The notes below the pieces were generated by a model that saw only the letters and a program-made list of their open reading frames with translations, searched no databases and had not been told where the DNA came from. Shown piece after piece: positions 8,564 to 17,668 of a DNA stretch of 17,922 nt. A program made the translations under genes and the position numbers. Numbering within the stretch: position 1 is the stretch's first letter; every line of letters begins with the position of its first letter. The stretch is from Dichomitus squalens LYAD-421 SS1 (Eukaryota; Basidiomycota; Agaricomycetes; Polyporales; Polyporaceae): assembly GCF_000275845.1 (NCBI RefSeq), contig NW_006766902.1, forward strand, positions 259,966 to 277,887. The letters are read 5' to 3'.

Positions 8564-10634
8564 ATGTCTAAGCACTCGTTGTCTCCAGCATCCCTGCCGC
8601 CATCGAAGCGCCTGCACACCATCGGTGCAGACGGCAGGACCCAAGATCCCCAACCTCAGTCAATATTCGACGAGCTTTTTGACGAGCTCATCCTCTTCAT
8701 CTTCTCCTATCTTTCACACACAGACCTATGCAACGTACAGCGTACAAACCGCAACTGGTCGCGTCTCTCGCTCGACAATCAGGTACAATATTTGATTCTT
8801 CGTGGTCATCAGAGGGGAACACAGTAGCGACTCCGCACCGATTCGAGGGAATGATTCCAGACCATTCCCAGAGCTCAGAGCGCCTGCGAAGGGGTGACTG
8901 CAGCGACTCTCAGAATATCGGTTTCCCCTCATGGCCTGGCACGAGGTGAAACTGATATTCAGCCGCTCGACACATGCGACAAACTCAAGAGCGACGTGTA
9001 ATCACTCCCTGGATCGGTGCGGAATCGAAGTCGAAATCGCTACGTTCATGTCCTCCCCCTGTTATTCAAGCAGTCGCTGAATACTCGTGCAATTAGTTGT
9101 GGAAGACGTTATACATCAACGAATATGGCAGAATGCGTCTTAGAGGCGCAAGAGGATTCATCGGCCGAGGAGACGGGAGGGAAGTGAAATCCTTACCTGG
9201 AAGAGCGAAGGCCGAGGACGTGAGGGATTGGAAGTGGATGTTCCGCATCAGTTCGAACTGGAGGACAGGTGCGTGCAGCTCCGTTCTATTCTCAGTGCAA
9301 TACTTTAACGCATACCAGGCCGCTGCACCGTCGAACAATTTGACGTGGGTCCTTCGGCTGGTCTTCTCACTCAAGCTGCAGAGCCCGACGAGACTCGTCT
9401 ACTCCTCACTGGCAACGTTGCTATCGCTGCATCATCAAGACCTAGCTCAGTAGCCTCACTTTGGCTCTCTTGTCCTGCACATACACCGTGTACACTTCCA
9501 TGTCCCTCCTCTCGCTCGAACACAGCGCGCATCACTGCTCTAGCAATGGATCAGTCTCCGCCCGCCTCTGCTCATCACGGACGGCTCGCATGCTTTTTGT
9601 CAACAGGCGAATTTACGCTTTTCTCCATCGACCATCAGACCCCGTCCGCCTCCTCGCGGCTGCTCACCTACCACCCCTCAAGCAGGAGCTCTCGCACGGC
9701 GCCTATCGTCCAAGCCGTCTACCACCATCCGCTCCTCGTGACGCTCTCAGAATCCTTTCGCCTCTCACTCTACCACATCGGTCATGACACCGTCTCCCAT
9801 ACACAAACCCTTTCCTCATTCACGTCTTATCCTCCCAGCTCCCCTGTTCTCTCCTGTCTCTCCCCGACTACATATAAACTCATCCTCGCGTACGCGATCC
9901 CTGTGTACCCCGCGCACTGGACCGTTGGCGCGACGGAGCTCATCATCTCCAATTCCGAAACCGAGAGCATGGTCGTGACAAATACGCGCACGACGCGCGC
10001 GATCGACGTACCACCCGGGTGGGTTGATGAGAACAAGATGCGCACTGTGCGCGAGCAGTGGGGCCGCAAGGTCGCGCGCGTCGCGGACACGCAGACGGAC
10101 GGCAAGTGGGTCGTCCTAGCCCCCGGACAGAAACTCCCCGGTGTCCTGCCCGACAGCAGCGCCGGCCAGCCCGCTCCCTCACAACCTTCCTCGTCGTCAG
10201 GCCCATCGTCACCGTCGTCATCGGGGACGGCATACACATCCTCGAGCATGTACACCGCGTCGGGGCTGCAGCTCTACCGCTTGCATCTGCCTTCGTCCGC
10301 ATCGAGCTCGTCCTCACCCAAGCTGACGTTCGTGCGGACACTCCACGGTCAGATCGGACCCGTGTCCACGCTCGCTCTGTCCGACGGGCGCTGTGTGAGC
10401 CTGGGTGTCAACGGGAGCATCTGGGTGTGGGACCTCGAGGGCGGCACCGGAACCGAAGTCAGCGCAGGCGTCACGGAGGCTGGGGTTGACGAAGATGACG
10501 ATGCGAGGGCGGATGCGTGGGAGAGAGTGAGGATGCGCTTAGCTCGCGGGGCAAGGGGTGCGGTTGTATTCGATGATAGACGGATAGTAAGTTCGTGTGG
10601 TAGCGGGGTCGAGATCAGACGGTTTGATGTTTGA
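8564..10634 (+). CDS. F-box/WD-repeat protein (putative SCF ubiquitin ligase adaptor)
   Basis: Exons are 8564-8782, 9097-9268 and 9319-10634 (phases 0 and 1; 568 aa). The two introns are 314 bp (GTACAA..ATTAG) and 50 bp (GTGCGT..ACCAG). Residues ~34-75 form an F-box (LFDELILFIFSYLSHTDLC, NVQRTNRNWSRLS), which binds Skp1. The domain continues across intron 1 (LDNQ then LWKTLYINEYG), which fixes the splice junction. Residues ~115-135 contain KWMFRISSNWRTG then RC, seen in F-box/WD proteins just before the propeller. Residues ~410-450 are a Ser/Pro-rich low-complexity insert. At least one WD-type blade ends GSIWVWDLEGG near residue 500; other blades are weak. The role as a substrate receptor for ubiquitination follows from the family; the substrate is unknown. 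The gene looks intact. Intron 1 is about six times longer than the others nearby. Confidence 0.87.
8783..9096 (+). other. Unusually long intron 1 of the F-box/WD gene
   Basis: The intron is 314 bp, whereas most other introns in the window are 49-62 bp (one P450 intron is 152 bp). Its ends are GTACAA and GCAATTAG, with a GCTGAAT branch-like word about 25 bases before the acceptor. The joined protein reads naturally across it (SLDNQ then LWKTLY), so an extra coding exon is not needed. It may hold an old insertion; no repeat ends were recognised. Confidence 0.6.
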
Positions 10635-12629
10635 GAGACGAAGGGGGATTGGCTTGTGTGGTATCGTTATACTGTTATTCTGCTGGATTTCTTATCCTTG
10701 CGATGTATACTGTATTCATACTATAGACGGATAGCGCTTGGGCTGTCGTTGTCCTTCCTCTTAACGTCGCGCTCCCATAGAGCATTGCGCCTGGATAGTA
10801 CCTTCTCCGACACGAGGTCCTCGTACTACACAACGCCCAGGCGGCGGCGCGGAGAGGATCACCCGTCCAGGGCTCAGCTTCGTGCCGGGGGATCCCAATC
10901 TGAGGAGGCACGTAGACGGTCTCCTTTCCTGAGGCATACTCTCCAAAGTCCCCGGATTCTTGAACGTCTACTCTATGACTGGGCAGTACGAGTTCCCTGT
11001 CAAACCCAATGGGAAAGATGCTCGCCGCGCGCGCTGCCAACCAGACTCGGACTGCGGCCGCCGACTCTCCTGGCCGCATCATGATACGCGCACCGCGCCA
11101 AGCTTCCTGCTCTCTCATCTCCCTCCGCCCCTCTTCATCACACCTCCCGCCATCACACCTTTCCATCCGTGCGCTATCTCCCTCATCACATCCTCTCCCA
11201 ACGTAGACCCACAAGATTCCTCCTCAAAGCTAACCTAATCGCTATCTATGAATCTCAGAAAGACTACTCTTCTACGCTACTACTCTATCAGGTCGGATCG
11301 TACCCTTATTCACATCTCTCGGCGTGCAGCACAACTGTCAAATTCTCTGTCGCCTGAGCGCCGTACGAGCTCCGACTCGATGTACTGGTGTTCAGGCTCG
11401 TCCTTCAATATCAGTAGTTGTACGTAGAGTAAAGTAGGTTGACCGGGATTTACCTTTCAAGAGTAGTTGATACAGACTATAAAAGTGTATCCCAAAGCGG
11501 TTTGTGTCGTAGCTGGGTCATCAATCGGTGGGAAGGATAACTTGGTTTTGCAACGAGAATCTGCCGCGATAGAGACACGATGTCTGTGGCTGTGCCCCCC
11601 ATATTTTCTTTACTCCGGCCAACGCCCTCGTCTTCAGCTTCAGCGCTCAATCGACTGGGCATCAAGTAGGCAGACTCATCGCAAGCACTCAACGTGCTCA
11701 ACCACACCAGGGGTCTGCGTCATGACACGCACGTCGCGGTTTCGACCCCAAAATGCCCTGGGCGGCGATGGCGCTTGAGAAGGATGCCACCTGTCGCCGT
11801 CACTAAGGTTCGGAAGCACAGTACATCTATCCCATTGACGCTGAGCAGCTGTTTATATGACTTCGATGGAGCCCGTTAGTGTCAACTAAAGTCTGGAACC
11901 CCTATCTCGGCGCTGCAGAATGATGTCTCAAATCCTCGACGTCAATGCGTCGCGATCTCAGAGGTGCGTCATGCCAAAGTCATCCAAGTGGCCTTGCGAA
12001 ACCCATTGACGGCTTCGGTGTCTGTCGCAGTAATACAAGCGGTGCGCTCGCACGAGGTCACACTGTATCCATGCAGTAGTGTCGGTATGATCTCAGTTTG
12101 ATCGTCCCCAAGTTGACGAACATAGCGTGTTATTTACAGACGATGCCAGCATCGCAGCACTGTATTCATGCGATCATCCGACATTATATGCTAGCACGTC
12201 GTCGCGGCTTGCACCAAGACCAGTGAGACGTCGGAATCTATGCTTCCATACCAACATTCCGTGGATTGAACGCGTGGCTCAGGCACTTCCCCGCTAGCGA
12301 CGATTTGACGTCTTTTGGTCCTATCTTTTTCACTGATGCTAGTCAGGCGCAGATAATTATGGGCGCATTACCCACATATCACCCGATCAGTCGCTCATCA
12401 GGCCTGGGTCGATCGGGAGCGTTGAATAGCTGTCACACAAACTTTCGCTGCCCCTCTGTCGGGGATCAATCTAGACATCTAACGGGGAAGGTGATTTCAT
12501 CCTCCTGCTCAAGTCACAATAGGCCTTTGTCGGCAGTAGAGTGCCTGAGATTGGCTTTGGTGATTTTCATGGTGGTCAGACCAATCGGCCATGACTCGAA
12601 TGCCCTGCGTAGTCGCGTCCTGTTCTAGA
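10635..12629. other. Long region without a confirmed gene
   Basis: Nearly 2 kb between the F-box/WD gene and the P450. Apart from the doubtful open frame at 10675-11214, the region holds only short frames. The plus-strand frame at 12266-12628 (120 codons, no ATG start) has no recognised motif. Pyrimidine-rich stretches occur around 11100-11300. No tRNA boxes or transposon ends were recognised. Confidence 0.4.
10675..11214 (-). CDS. Doubtful hypothetical protein
   Basis: A 179-codon open frame from an ATG at 11214 to a stop at 10675, tail-to-tail with the F-box/WD gene and only 40 bases from its stop. The middle part (SIFPIGFDRELVLPSHRVDV, then KETVYVPPQIGIPRHEAEPW) has a natural-looking composition, and the stretch before it (RVWLAARAAS) is Arg/Ala-rich like a mitochondrial presequence. 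The N-terminal 40 codons look random (MWVYVGRGCDEGDSARMERC), so the true start may be the Met pair near 11083. However, the opposite strand is also open here in two frames, and I recognise no family. The tight convergent spacing would force overlapping 3' UTRs. Treat as a candidate only. Confidence 0.3.
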   Translation of the reverse strand: MWVYVGRGCDEGDSARMERCDGGRCDEEGRREMREQEAWRGARIMMRPGESAAAVRVWLAARAASIFPIGFDRELVLPSHRVDVQESGDFGEYASGKETVYVPPQIGIPRHEAEPWTGDPLRAAAWALCSTRTSCRRRYYPGAMLYGSATLRGRTTTAQALSVYSMNTVYIARIRNPAE

Positions 12630-12635
12630 TATATA
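12630..12635 (+). promoter_or_regulatory. Possible TATA box of the P450 gene
   Basis: TATATA lies 88 bases upstream of the P450 ATG at 12718, close to the spacing seen for the hydrophobin TATA box. Motif and position are the only support. Confidence 0.45.
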
Positions 12636-12717
12636 GCTTCGAGGTATCTACTTTCCTATCCAGCGCTTTCACATCCAGTCGTGCACAGTGTCCTCCCATC
12701 CTATTCTTCCAGAGGCG

Positions 12718-14933
12718 ATGGATCAAGGTCAGGCCTGTGCTTTTGTTTGCGCAGGTATACTTCTTGGAGTCGTCGTTTTCCGGTGTAACATTAATCCAGT
12801 GAGTGTTTCATGCATGTAGACAATGTAGGACGAGGCTGAACGGATCACCCCAAGCTGAATGAAATCCCCACGGTCGGGTACTTCTCAACAACTGTGTTGT
12901 CATACCTCACTGGGATTGCCTTTATCCGTCGTGGAAGGTAGACACTCCAAGAAGGTTATAAACTGGTACATTACTCTCTCTTTCCCTCTTAACGTGATAT
13001 TGGATCTCTGCGCTATACTCCTTAGTACTATGGCTCTGCATTCAAGGTCGCATTGCTCGATCGGTGGATGGTCATCATCTCAGGTCCCAAGATGATAGAA
13101 GACATCAGAAGACGACCCGAAGACGAGCTGTCCTTTACCGAGGCCGTCCAAACTGTGCGTCGCATAGCCCTTCTACGTGCTGTGTCCACTGCTGAACATC
13201 CGGACAGTTACTACAGTACAAATATACTGTTGGTCAGAAGATACAAGAGGACCCATATCATATTGTCGTCGTGAAGGAGAAGCTCCAGAATCGCCTGCTT
13301 CCGATCATGACGCTAGGCTTGATCGACGAAGTCGTTCCAACAGTACAGAAATATTTTCCCACCACGGAGGATCGTAAGTGTTGCCAGTATCGAAAGATCA
13401 TCTGTCGCGTACCGTCCTCTGACGAACGTCCCTAGAATGGACCGATTTCAATGTTGTTGCCGCTTCCTTGAAGATCATTGCCCGTGTAAGTAACCGGGCG
13501 TTCGTCGGGTTACCCTTATGTAGGTATGGCTTCGAAATCCCTACGAGACGTCGAGCTAGGGTTGGGTGGTTATCAAACCGTACTCAATTCTTTCACGGCG
13601 TGCTAAGCGAAGTGCTCTTCAAGTTGTGGTTAGTTCGCTGGAACAACTAATTCAGGAGTGCCTAATCGCAGGTCGCAATGAGGAGTATAACGACATATCT
13701 GTCCATTTTTCTGTGGAGATCGTGAAAGCTGGCACGACACTCTTCCTCTTTCCCGACGTCCTAAAACCGTCAGTCAAGCATTGCATCTGCTCTACAATAC
13801 TGACATCACATCACGGTATAGACTCGTGGCTCCATTCATAAGCAAGGTGAGACAAACCACCAAGCGCGCTCTGCAGCACCTCGGGCCTATCATTCAGGAC
13901 CGGCGTATGGCTATACAAGAGCTAGGCATAGAGTGGCCTGACAAGCCAGTAAGACACTCAGTTACCAAATGGTCTCCGGTCTAACAATCGATTGTGTTGC
14001 AGAATGATGTCCTGCAGTGGATCATCGACAAAGCCGTCGAGAAACACGAAACTGACGTAGAGATCGTTGAGAGATTACTCCTTCTAAACCTGGCCGCCAT
14101 CCATACTTCCTCCAGTGTATGCACCTCTCATCTATTGAGATAGGGACCCCTACTCAAGTTGGCTCGTTTCGGCAGAGTATCGCCCACGTACTATATCATC
14201 TTGCCGAACAACCAGAGCTCCTATCACCTCTTCGCGAGGAGATCGAGGCTAGCATCGATGCAGACGGATGGACTATGTCTGCCTTCGGGAGAATGTGGAA
14301 GCTCGACAGCCTTCTCCGAGAGTCGCAGCGCTACAACGGGTTCACTCTCGGTACGCACTCCTTACCTAATCTACGCTTCGAATCGCAGTTGAGATTAGGC
14401 ATCATGCAGCCTCCATGATCCGAGTCGCCATGAGAGACATTGTCCTCACCAACGGCACGTTCATCCCCAAAGGCACACTCCTTGGCGCGGCCGCGCATCC
14501 CACGCACCACGACAACACCCATTTCCCCGACGCGCACGTCTTCGACCCGTTCCGCTTTGCGCGCATGCGCGAAGCCGGCAGCTTCGAGGGTCACCTCGCG
14601 AGGCTCCAGTTCGCCAGCACTTCCCCAGAATACCTCCCGTTTGGTCATGGCCAGCTCGCCTGGTGAGTCCGTCCTAACACATAGCCCAGGCGATGCTGAC
14701 AGAGATTGGCGTCGGTCATCGATATCCTGTGATCCAACAGCCCAGGACGGCATTTCGCCGCTAATCAATTGAAGGCGGTTCTCTCCTATATCATTCTCAA
14801 TCACGACCTGAGACTCACGGATAGCAAGAATGACGGCTCCCAGCCGCAGCGGCCACCAAACGTCTATGTCTCCCTGGCCGTCATTCCTCCCATCGATGGA
14901 ATCATCCAGCTGAGAAAGCGCGCCGTAGCTTGA
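12718..14933 (+). pseudogene. Cytochrome P450 (basidiomycete CYP512-like) with one in-frame stop
   Basis: Haem monooxygenase anchored to the ER. Eleven exons close in phase: 12718-12798, 12855-12965, 13026-13154, 13208-13373, 13436-13519, 13672-13768, 13822-13948, 14003-14116, 14176-14350, 14410-14662, 14741-14933 (510 codons with stop, normal P450 length). Residues 6-21 are a membrane anchor, followed by NEIPTVG. The I-helix reads NLAAIHTSS (residues ~294-302), ExxR is ESQR (E352, R355), the PERF-like region is DPFRFARMRE, and the haem loop is FGHGQLACPG with Cys446 split by the last intron. The only break is TAG at 12939-12941 (codon 56) in RRGR-stop-TLQEGYKL; using GTAGAC there as a donor breaks the frame. 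The residue two before Cys is Leu, where P450s have Arg or His. Either a recent pseudogene or a sequencing error. The subfamily is inferred by resemblance only. Confidence 0.87.
13520..13671 (+). other. Long intron 5 of the P450 gene
   Basis: 152 bp against 53-78 bp for the other nine introns. The donor is GTAGGT (inside TTATGTAGG), not the nearby GTATGG: only GTAGGT restores the conserved reading LPLC then RNEEY. The acceptor is TCGCAG. No internal exon is needed. Confidence 0.65.
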
Positions 14934-15131
14934 AGTCCTAGCCTTGACTTTAGCCTAGCGAGGGCTGGCAATGCCTGTCCCAGTGTACGAGGAGCTCCTG
15001 TTCAGTTCACATGTATGTCACGAAGGAATGGGATACAATACAATCGCAAGCATAAGATCAGCATACAGTCGGATGTAGACACATGATTAGCGAAGCCAAA
15101 CGGGAGACATTAGTCTACATGATGTAAGTCT
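14934..15131. other. Short convergent spacer
   Basis: About 200 bases between the P450 stop and the last readable codon of the WD40 pseudogene on the other strand. AT-richer than its surroundings, with ATACAATACAATCGCAAG and similar words; no gene or RNA seen. Confidence 0.5.
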
Positions 15132-16127
15132 CTATCTAATCTGGAGTCTGATGTCGTCCGAGATGACGTCGTGTAATTCACGACCCAAGACAGTGCCATT
15201 ATCTGCGGCAGATCACAACATTGTCCCATCAGGAGTAAACGAAACGTGCCGGACACCGCCACCATGGTCGTTCAGCGTCGCCAAGCACGAGCCATCGCTT
15301 GTTATTTACACCCTCACCGTCGTGTCAAGAGATGCAGAGGCGATAAACTTTCCGCACGGGGAGAAGCACGCCTTCGATACCTGTGACTTGTGTCCCTCCA
15401 GCGACCGCACTATGCCAGAGAGCAGCAGCCGACCATCCGGGGAGAATACCACGTTGTTGACCCATCCTCCGTGCACCTTGCAGAGCAGGGGATCCTTCCT
15501 GGTGGCCATGTCCCAAAGACGAATCGTCCCGTCCTCATATCCAACTGCGACGTGCGTAACCTCCGTGTTGAATGCGGCACAGAGAGGCTGAATGGCCCCG
15601 TCATCTGGCTCGAATTCGAGTGCGAGGTATACACCAGATACAAAGTCCCAGAAACCGCAAGTGTCCCAATTCTGAACAAGAAGACAGCATCCGTCAGGAG
15701 AGAACAGAGGCCTCCCATGCGTTGTGTGGATGGCGCCCTCACGGTCAAGAGGCAGCAGCTGGAATGTCTGTCCATCCCAGACTCGTACAGTGTCGCTGCT
15801 ATCTCGGGTTGCAATGTAAGCGCTGTCGCTAGACCACGCGCAGCCTGACACAGGAGCCAAGTGACCTTCGAGGGTGGCGACTTGTTGTGGGCTGACGTTG
15901 ATATCCCAGATCGCCACCTTCCCATCTCCACCTGCGGACACGAGGTGTCGACCATCTGGCGAGAATGCGAGATCCCAAACCGTTCCGATGTAGGCGAACC
16001 ACTCTTGCGAGATACGCCTATCTCCGGTATCCCAGAGGATGATTGTGGAGTCACTCGAGGCCGTCGCACCGCCCGTCCGAGGAGAAGACAAGTGCGGTGA
16101 CGTCCGAGTCGTGACCGATTCGACCAG
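15132..16127 (-). pseudogene. WD40-repeat protein gene, decayed
   Basis: Read on the minus strand, up to eight WD40 blades can be traced: GHDSDVTALVFSSDG, then TIILWDTGD; VWDLAFSPDGRHLVSAGGDG with VAIWDIN; LEGHLAPVSGCAWSSDS with TVRVWDG; a weak blade (PLFSPDGCCLLV, GFWDFVSG); HVAVGYEDGTIRLWDMATR; WVNNVVFSPDGRLLLSG; LEGHKSQVSKACFSPCGKF; and GGGVRHVSFTPDGTML. Breaks are a one-base frameshift inside the first blade (about 16065-16076); loss of the second half of the sixth blade, so LLLSG runs straight into RSLEGH; TAA at 15306-15308 where VRVW needs Trp; TGA at 15213-15215. WD40 propellers are protein-docking scaffolds. The minus-strand 55 bp intron (16128-16182) joins this frame to the exon of the neighbouring F-box gene in matching phase, so a fused ancestor is possible. 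No intact product can be made. Confidence 0.82.
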
Positions 16128-16182
16128 CTACTCAAGCCAATGTTTAAGTCGAACGCTTGCTTACGGAATCAAAGCCACTCAC
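16128..16182 (-). other. Putative 55 bp intron joining F-box exon 3 to the WD40 frame
   Basis: On the minus strand GTGAGT at 16182 and GAGTAG ending at 16128 bound a typical-length intron with a CTTAAAC branch-like word. It splices a phase-1 codon (T then CT) so that KDIRY continues as SGRIGHDSDVTALVF. If it is not spliced, the upstream frame stops at 16169. Confidence 0.5.
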
Positions 16183-17376
16183 AGTATCTGATATCTTTGG
16201 TCAGCGCCCAATTCTCGCTTAGTGGACGGAAGCACCTGCTGAACTCGTCCGACCAGGAGATCGTCTTCCGGACATTCAGAACTGGGCTACTGGCAATTGT
16301 CCATATTACACGATGGTCGTGGTACCTAGCCAAGACACGCTCCAATGTTGCACAGAGGTCCATGTTGGCAGGCTGATGACATTCCCTGTATAGACCGCGG
16401 ATGTCACGACCCCAGACGACCATAGTGACGTCCCTTATCGCCGTTTGCTCTGAGCCGCGTAAGACTTGGATGGCATGCTCGAGTTTCGAGGTTTTAGCTG
16501 GTATCCACCATGTCAAGGAAGTCTGACGAGGAGGAGGCATAGACGGTGATTCTGATTCGAGTTATCAGTAAATGATGAGTTGTTCGAGTAGAAGACGAAA
16601 TGAGACACGAACGAGTACGTTCCCCGATGGCAAGCGTACGGTTCGTCCCTAGTTGAGCTATGTAAAAGAGCAGCTCTGTAAGCCGATTACTCATATCTCG
16701 AAGTATCTGCAAGGAAACCCAGAGTGTTGGGGGACCAAAGAACACATTCGATGTTGATATCGCTCACGTTCAGCGTTCGCAGCTGTACTCGATGTGATAG
16801 ATCCTCTTCCCCCAGAGGAGTACGTGAGTATATTGATATACGCTCACAGGTAAGGTTTTCGATGTTCGGGAAGGCTGAAAGGAATTGAAGGAAGGCGGTG
16901 TACGTTCGGAACCAAGCACCGCGGATAGTCAGGCTCAGAAGGCCAGTTGCGAATGGAGTCGCATGCAGGAGTTGGATGTCGTCCGTGTTGATAGACGTAA
17001 TGCCATCGAATGTGAGATGGCGGAGACCGGGGAGGAAGGACAGCAGCGGGAATGGAGAGATATCGTCCGCGGGCCACGGAAACGACAGAAATTGCACGAC
17101 AGGCTGAAAGTACGGCTGAGCTCGGACAGCGTTGTAGAACCCCGTGATCTGTTCTTCGCTTCTGAGGTAAACATCTGTTAAGGGGACAAAGACGCTACGA
17201 GGATGGAGCTGGCTGCATGTGAGAGCGATAGTGCGCAGCGTGGAGTGGTCGCCGGAACAGTGGTCGATGGTCCTTTCGATGACCTCCCATGGAAGCGCCG
17301 GGGACTGCGCGGTAGATGAAACCGAAGGCGAGGAATGCAGGGAGTTCGCCAGATAATCCACAGAACACAAGGGTTT
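16183..17376 (-). CDS. F-box protein of the basidiomycete leucine-rich type (start unresolved)
   Basis: Proposed exons on the minus strand: 17376-16768, 16706-16619 (or to 16640), 16551-16183. The first intron (16707-16767, 61 bp, GTGAGC..TTGCAG) removes a stretch that otherwise leads to a stop at 16687. The next intron has two donors (GTACTC, GTACGC) that both keep phase 1 into the acceptor at 16552. The N-terminus carries an F-box (ALPWEVIERTIDHCSGD, then TLRTIALTCSQLHPRS), followed by Leu-rich repeats-like sequence (LLSFLPGLRHLTFDGI; LLSLTIRGAWF; AFPNIENLTCE). Such proteins are SCF ubiquitin-ligase adaptors. No ATG is in frame after the TGA at 17377-17379, so a 5' exon is missing from the model; an acceptor CGCGCAG at 17305 may receive it. 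A degenerate partner lies at 1585-1900. Exon 3 may belong to the WD40 gene instead. Confidence 0.6.
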
Positions 17377-17668
17377 TCAGAGGGCGAACATCGCCGGTAA
17401 GCGCCACGGTGAGCTCGAGATAGACCACGACCACGGAAGCTGTGCCAAGACCAGCAAGCATGCGGAGTCACAGACGGGCGTCTGTTGAGACTCGTCCGTC
17501 GTCCGAGTCGTATTTCTTTTCCAAATTCCTGGACCTGCCGTACTCATTGGAATGCGTACAGAGACGGCTGTTAATCGTGACCCGCCGTAAAATACTCGGA
17601 ACAGGGACTCTGGTACCCCCATCACGCTGTTTGTCTTCGAGTGTCTTCATATGCATACACCGCCACTA
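17064..17668 (-). repeat. Right copy of the ~0.6 kb inverted dispersed repeat
   Basis: Reverse complement of the block at 1310-1900. It covers the first part of the F-box exon plus about 290 bases upstream of it. Unlike the left copy it continues into full-length F-box coding sequence beyond the shared boundary (FPWPADDISPF), so the right copy is closer to the source gene. The shared upstream part includes CTTGGCACAGCTTCCGTGG and is open in a frame reading ASVVVVYLELTVALTGDVRP, a possible membrane segment of unknown meaning. Confidence 0.8.

Noticed and set aside
9827..10489. Several open frames of 130-143 codons on both strands
   Set aside because: Shadows of the F-box/WD third exon, which is GC-rich.
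12266..12628. Plus-strand open frame of 120 codons
   Set aside because: No ATG start, no motif, and it ends right before the P450 promoter.
15151..15848. Plus-strand open frames of 146 and 152 codons
   Set aside because: Antisense shadows of the WD40 repeats on the minus strand.
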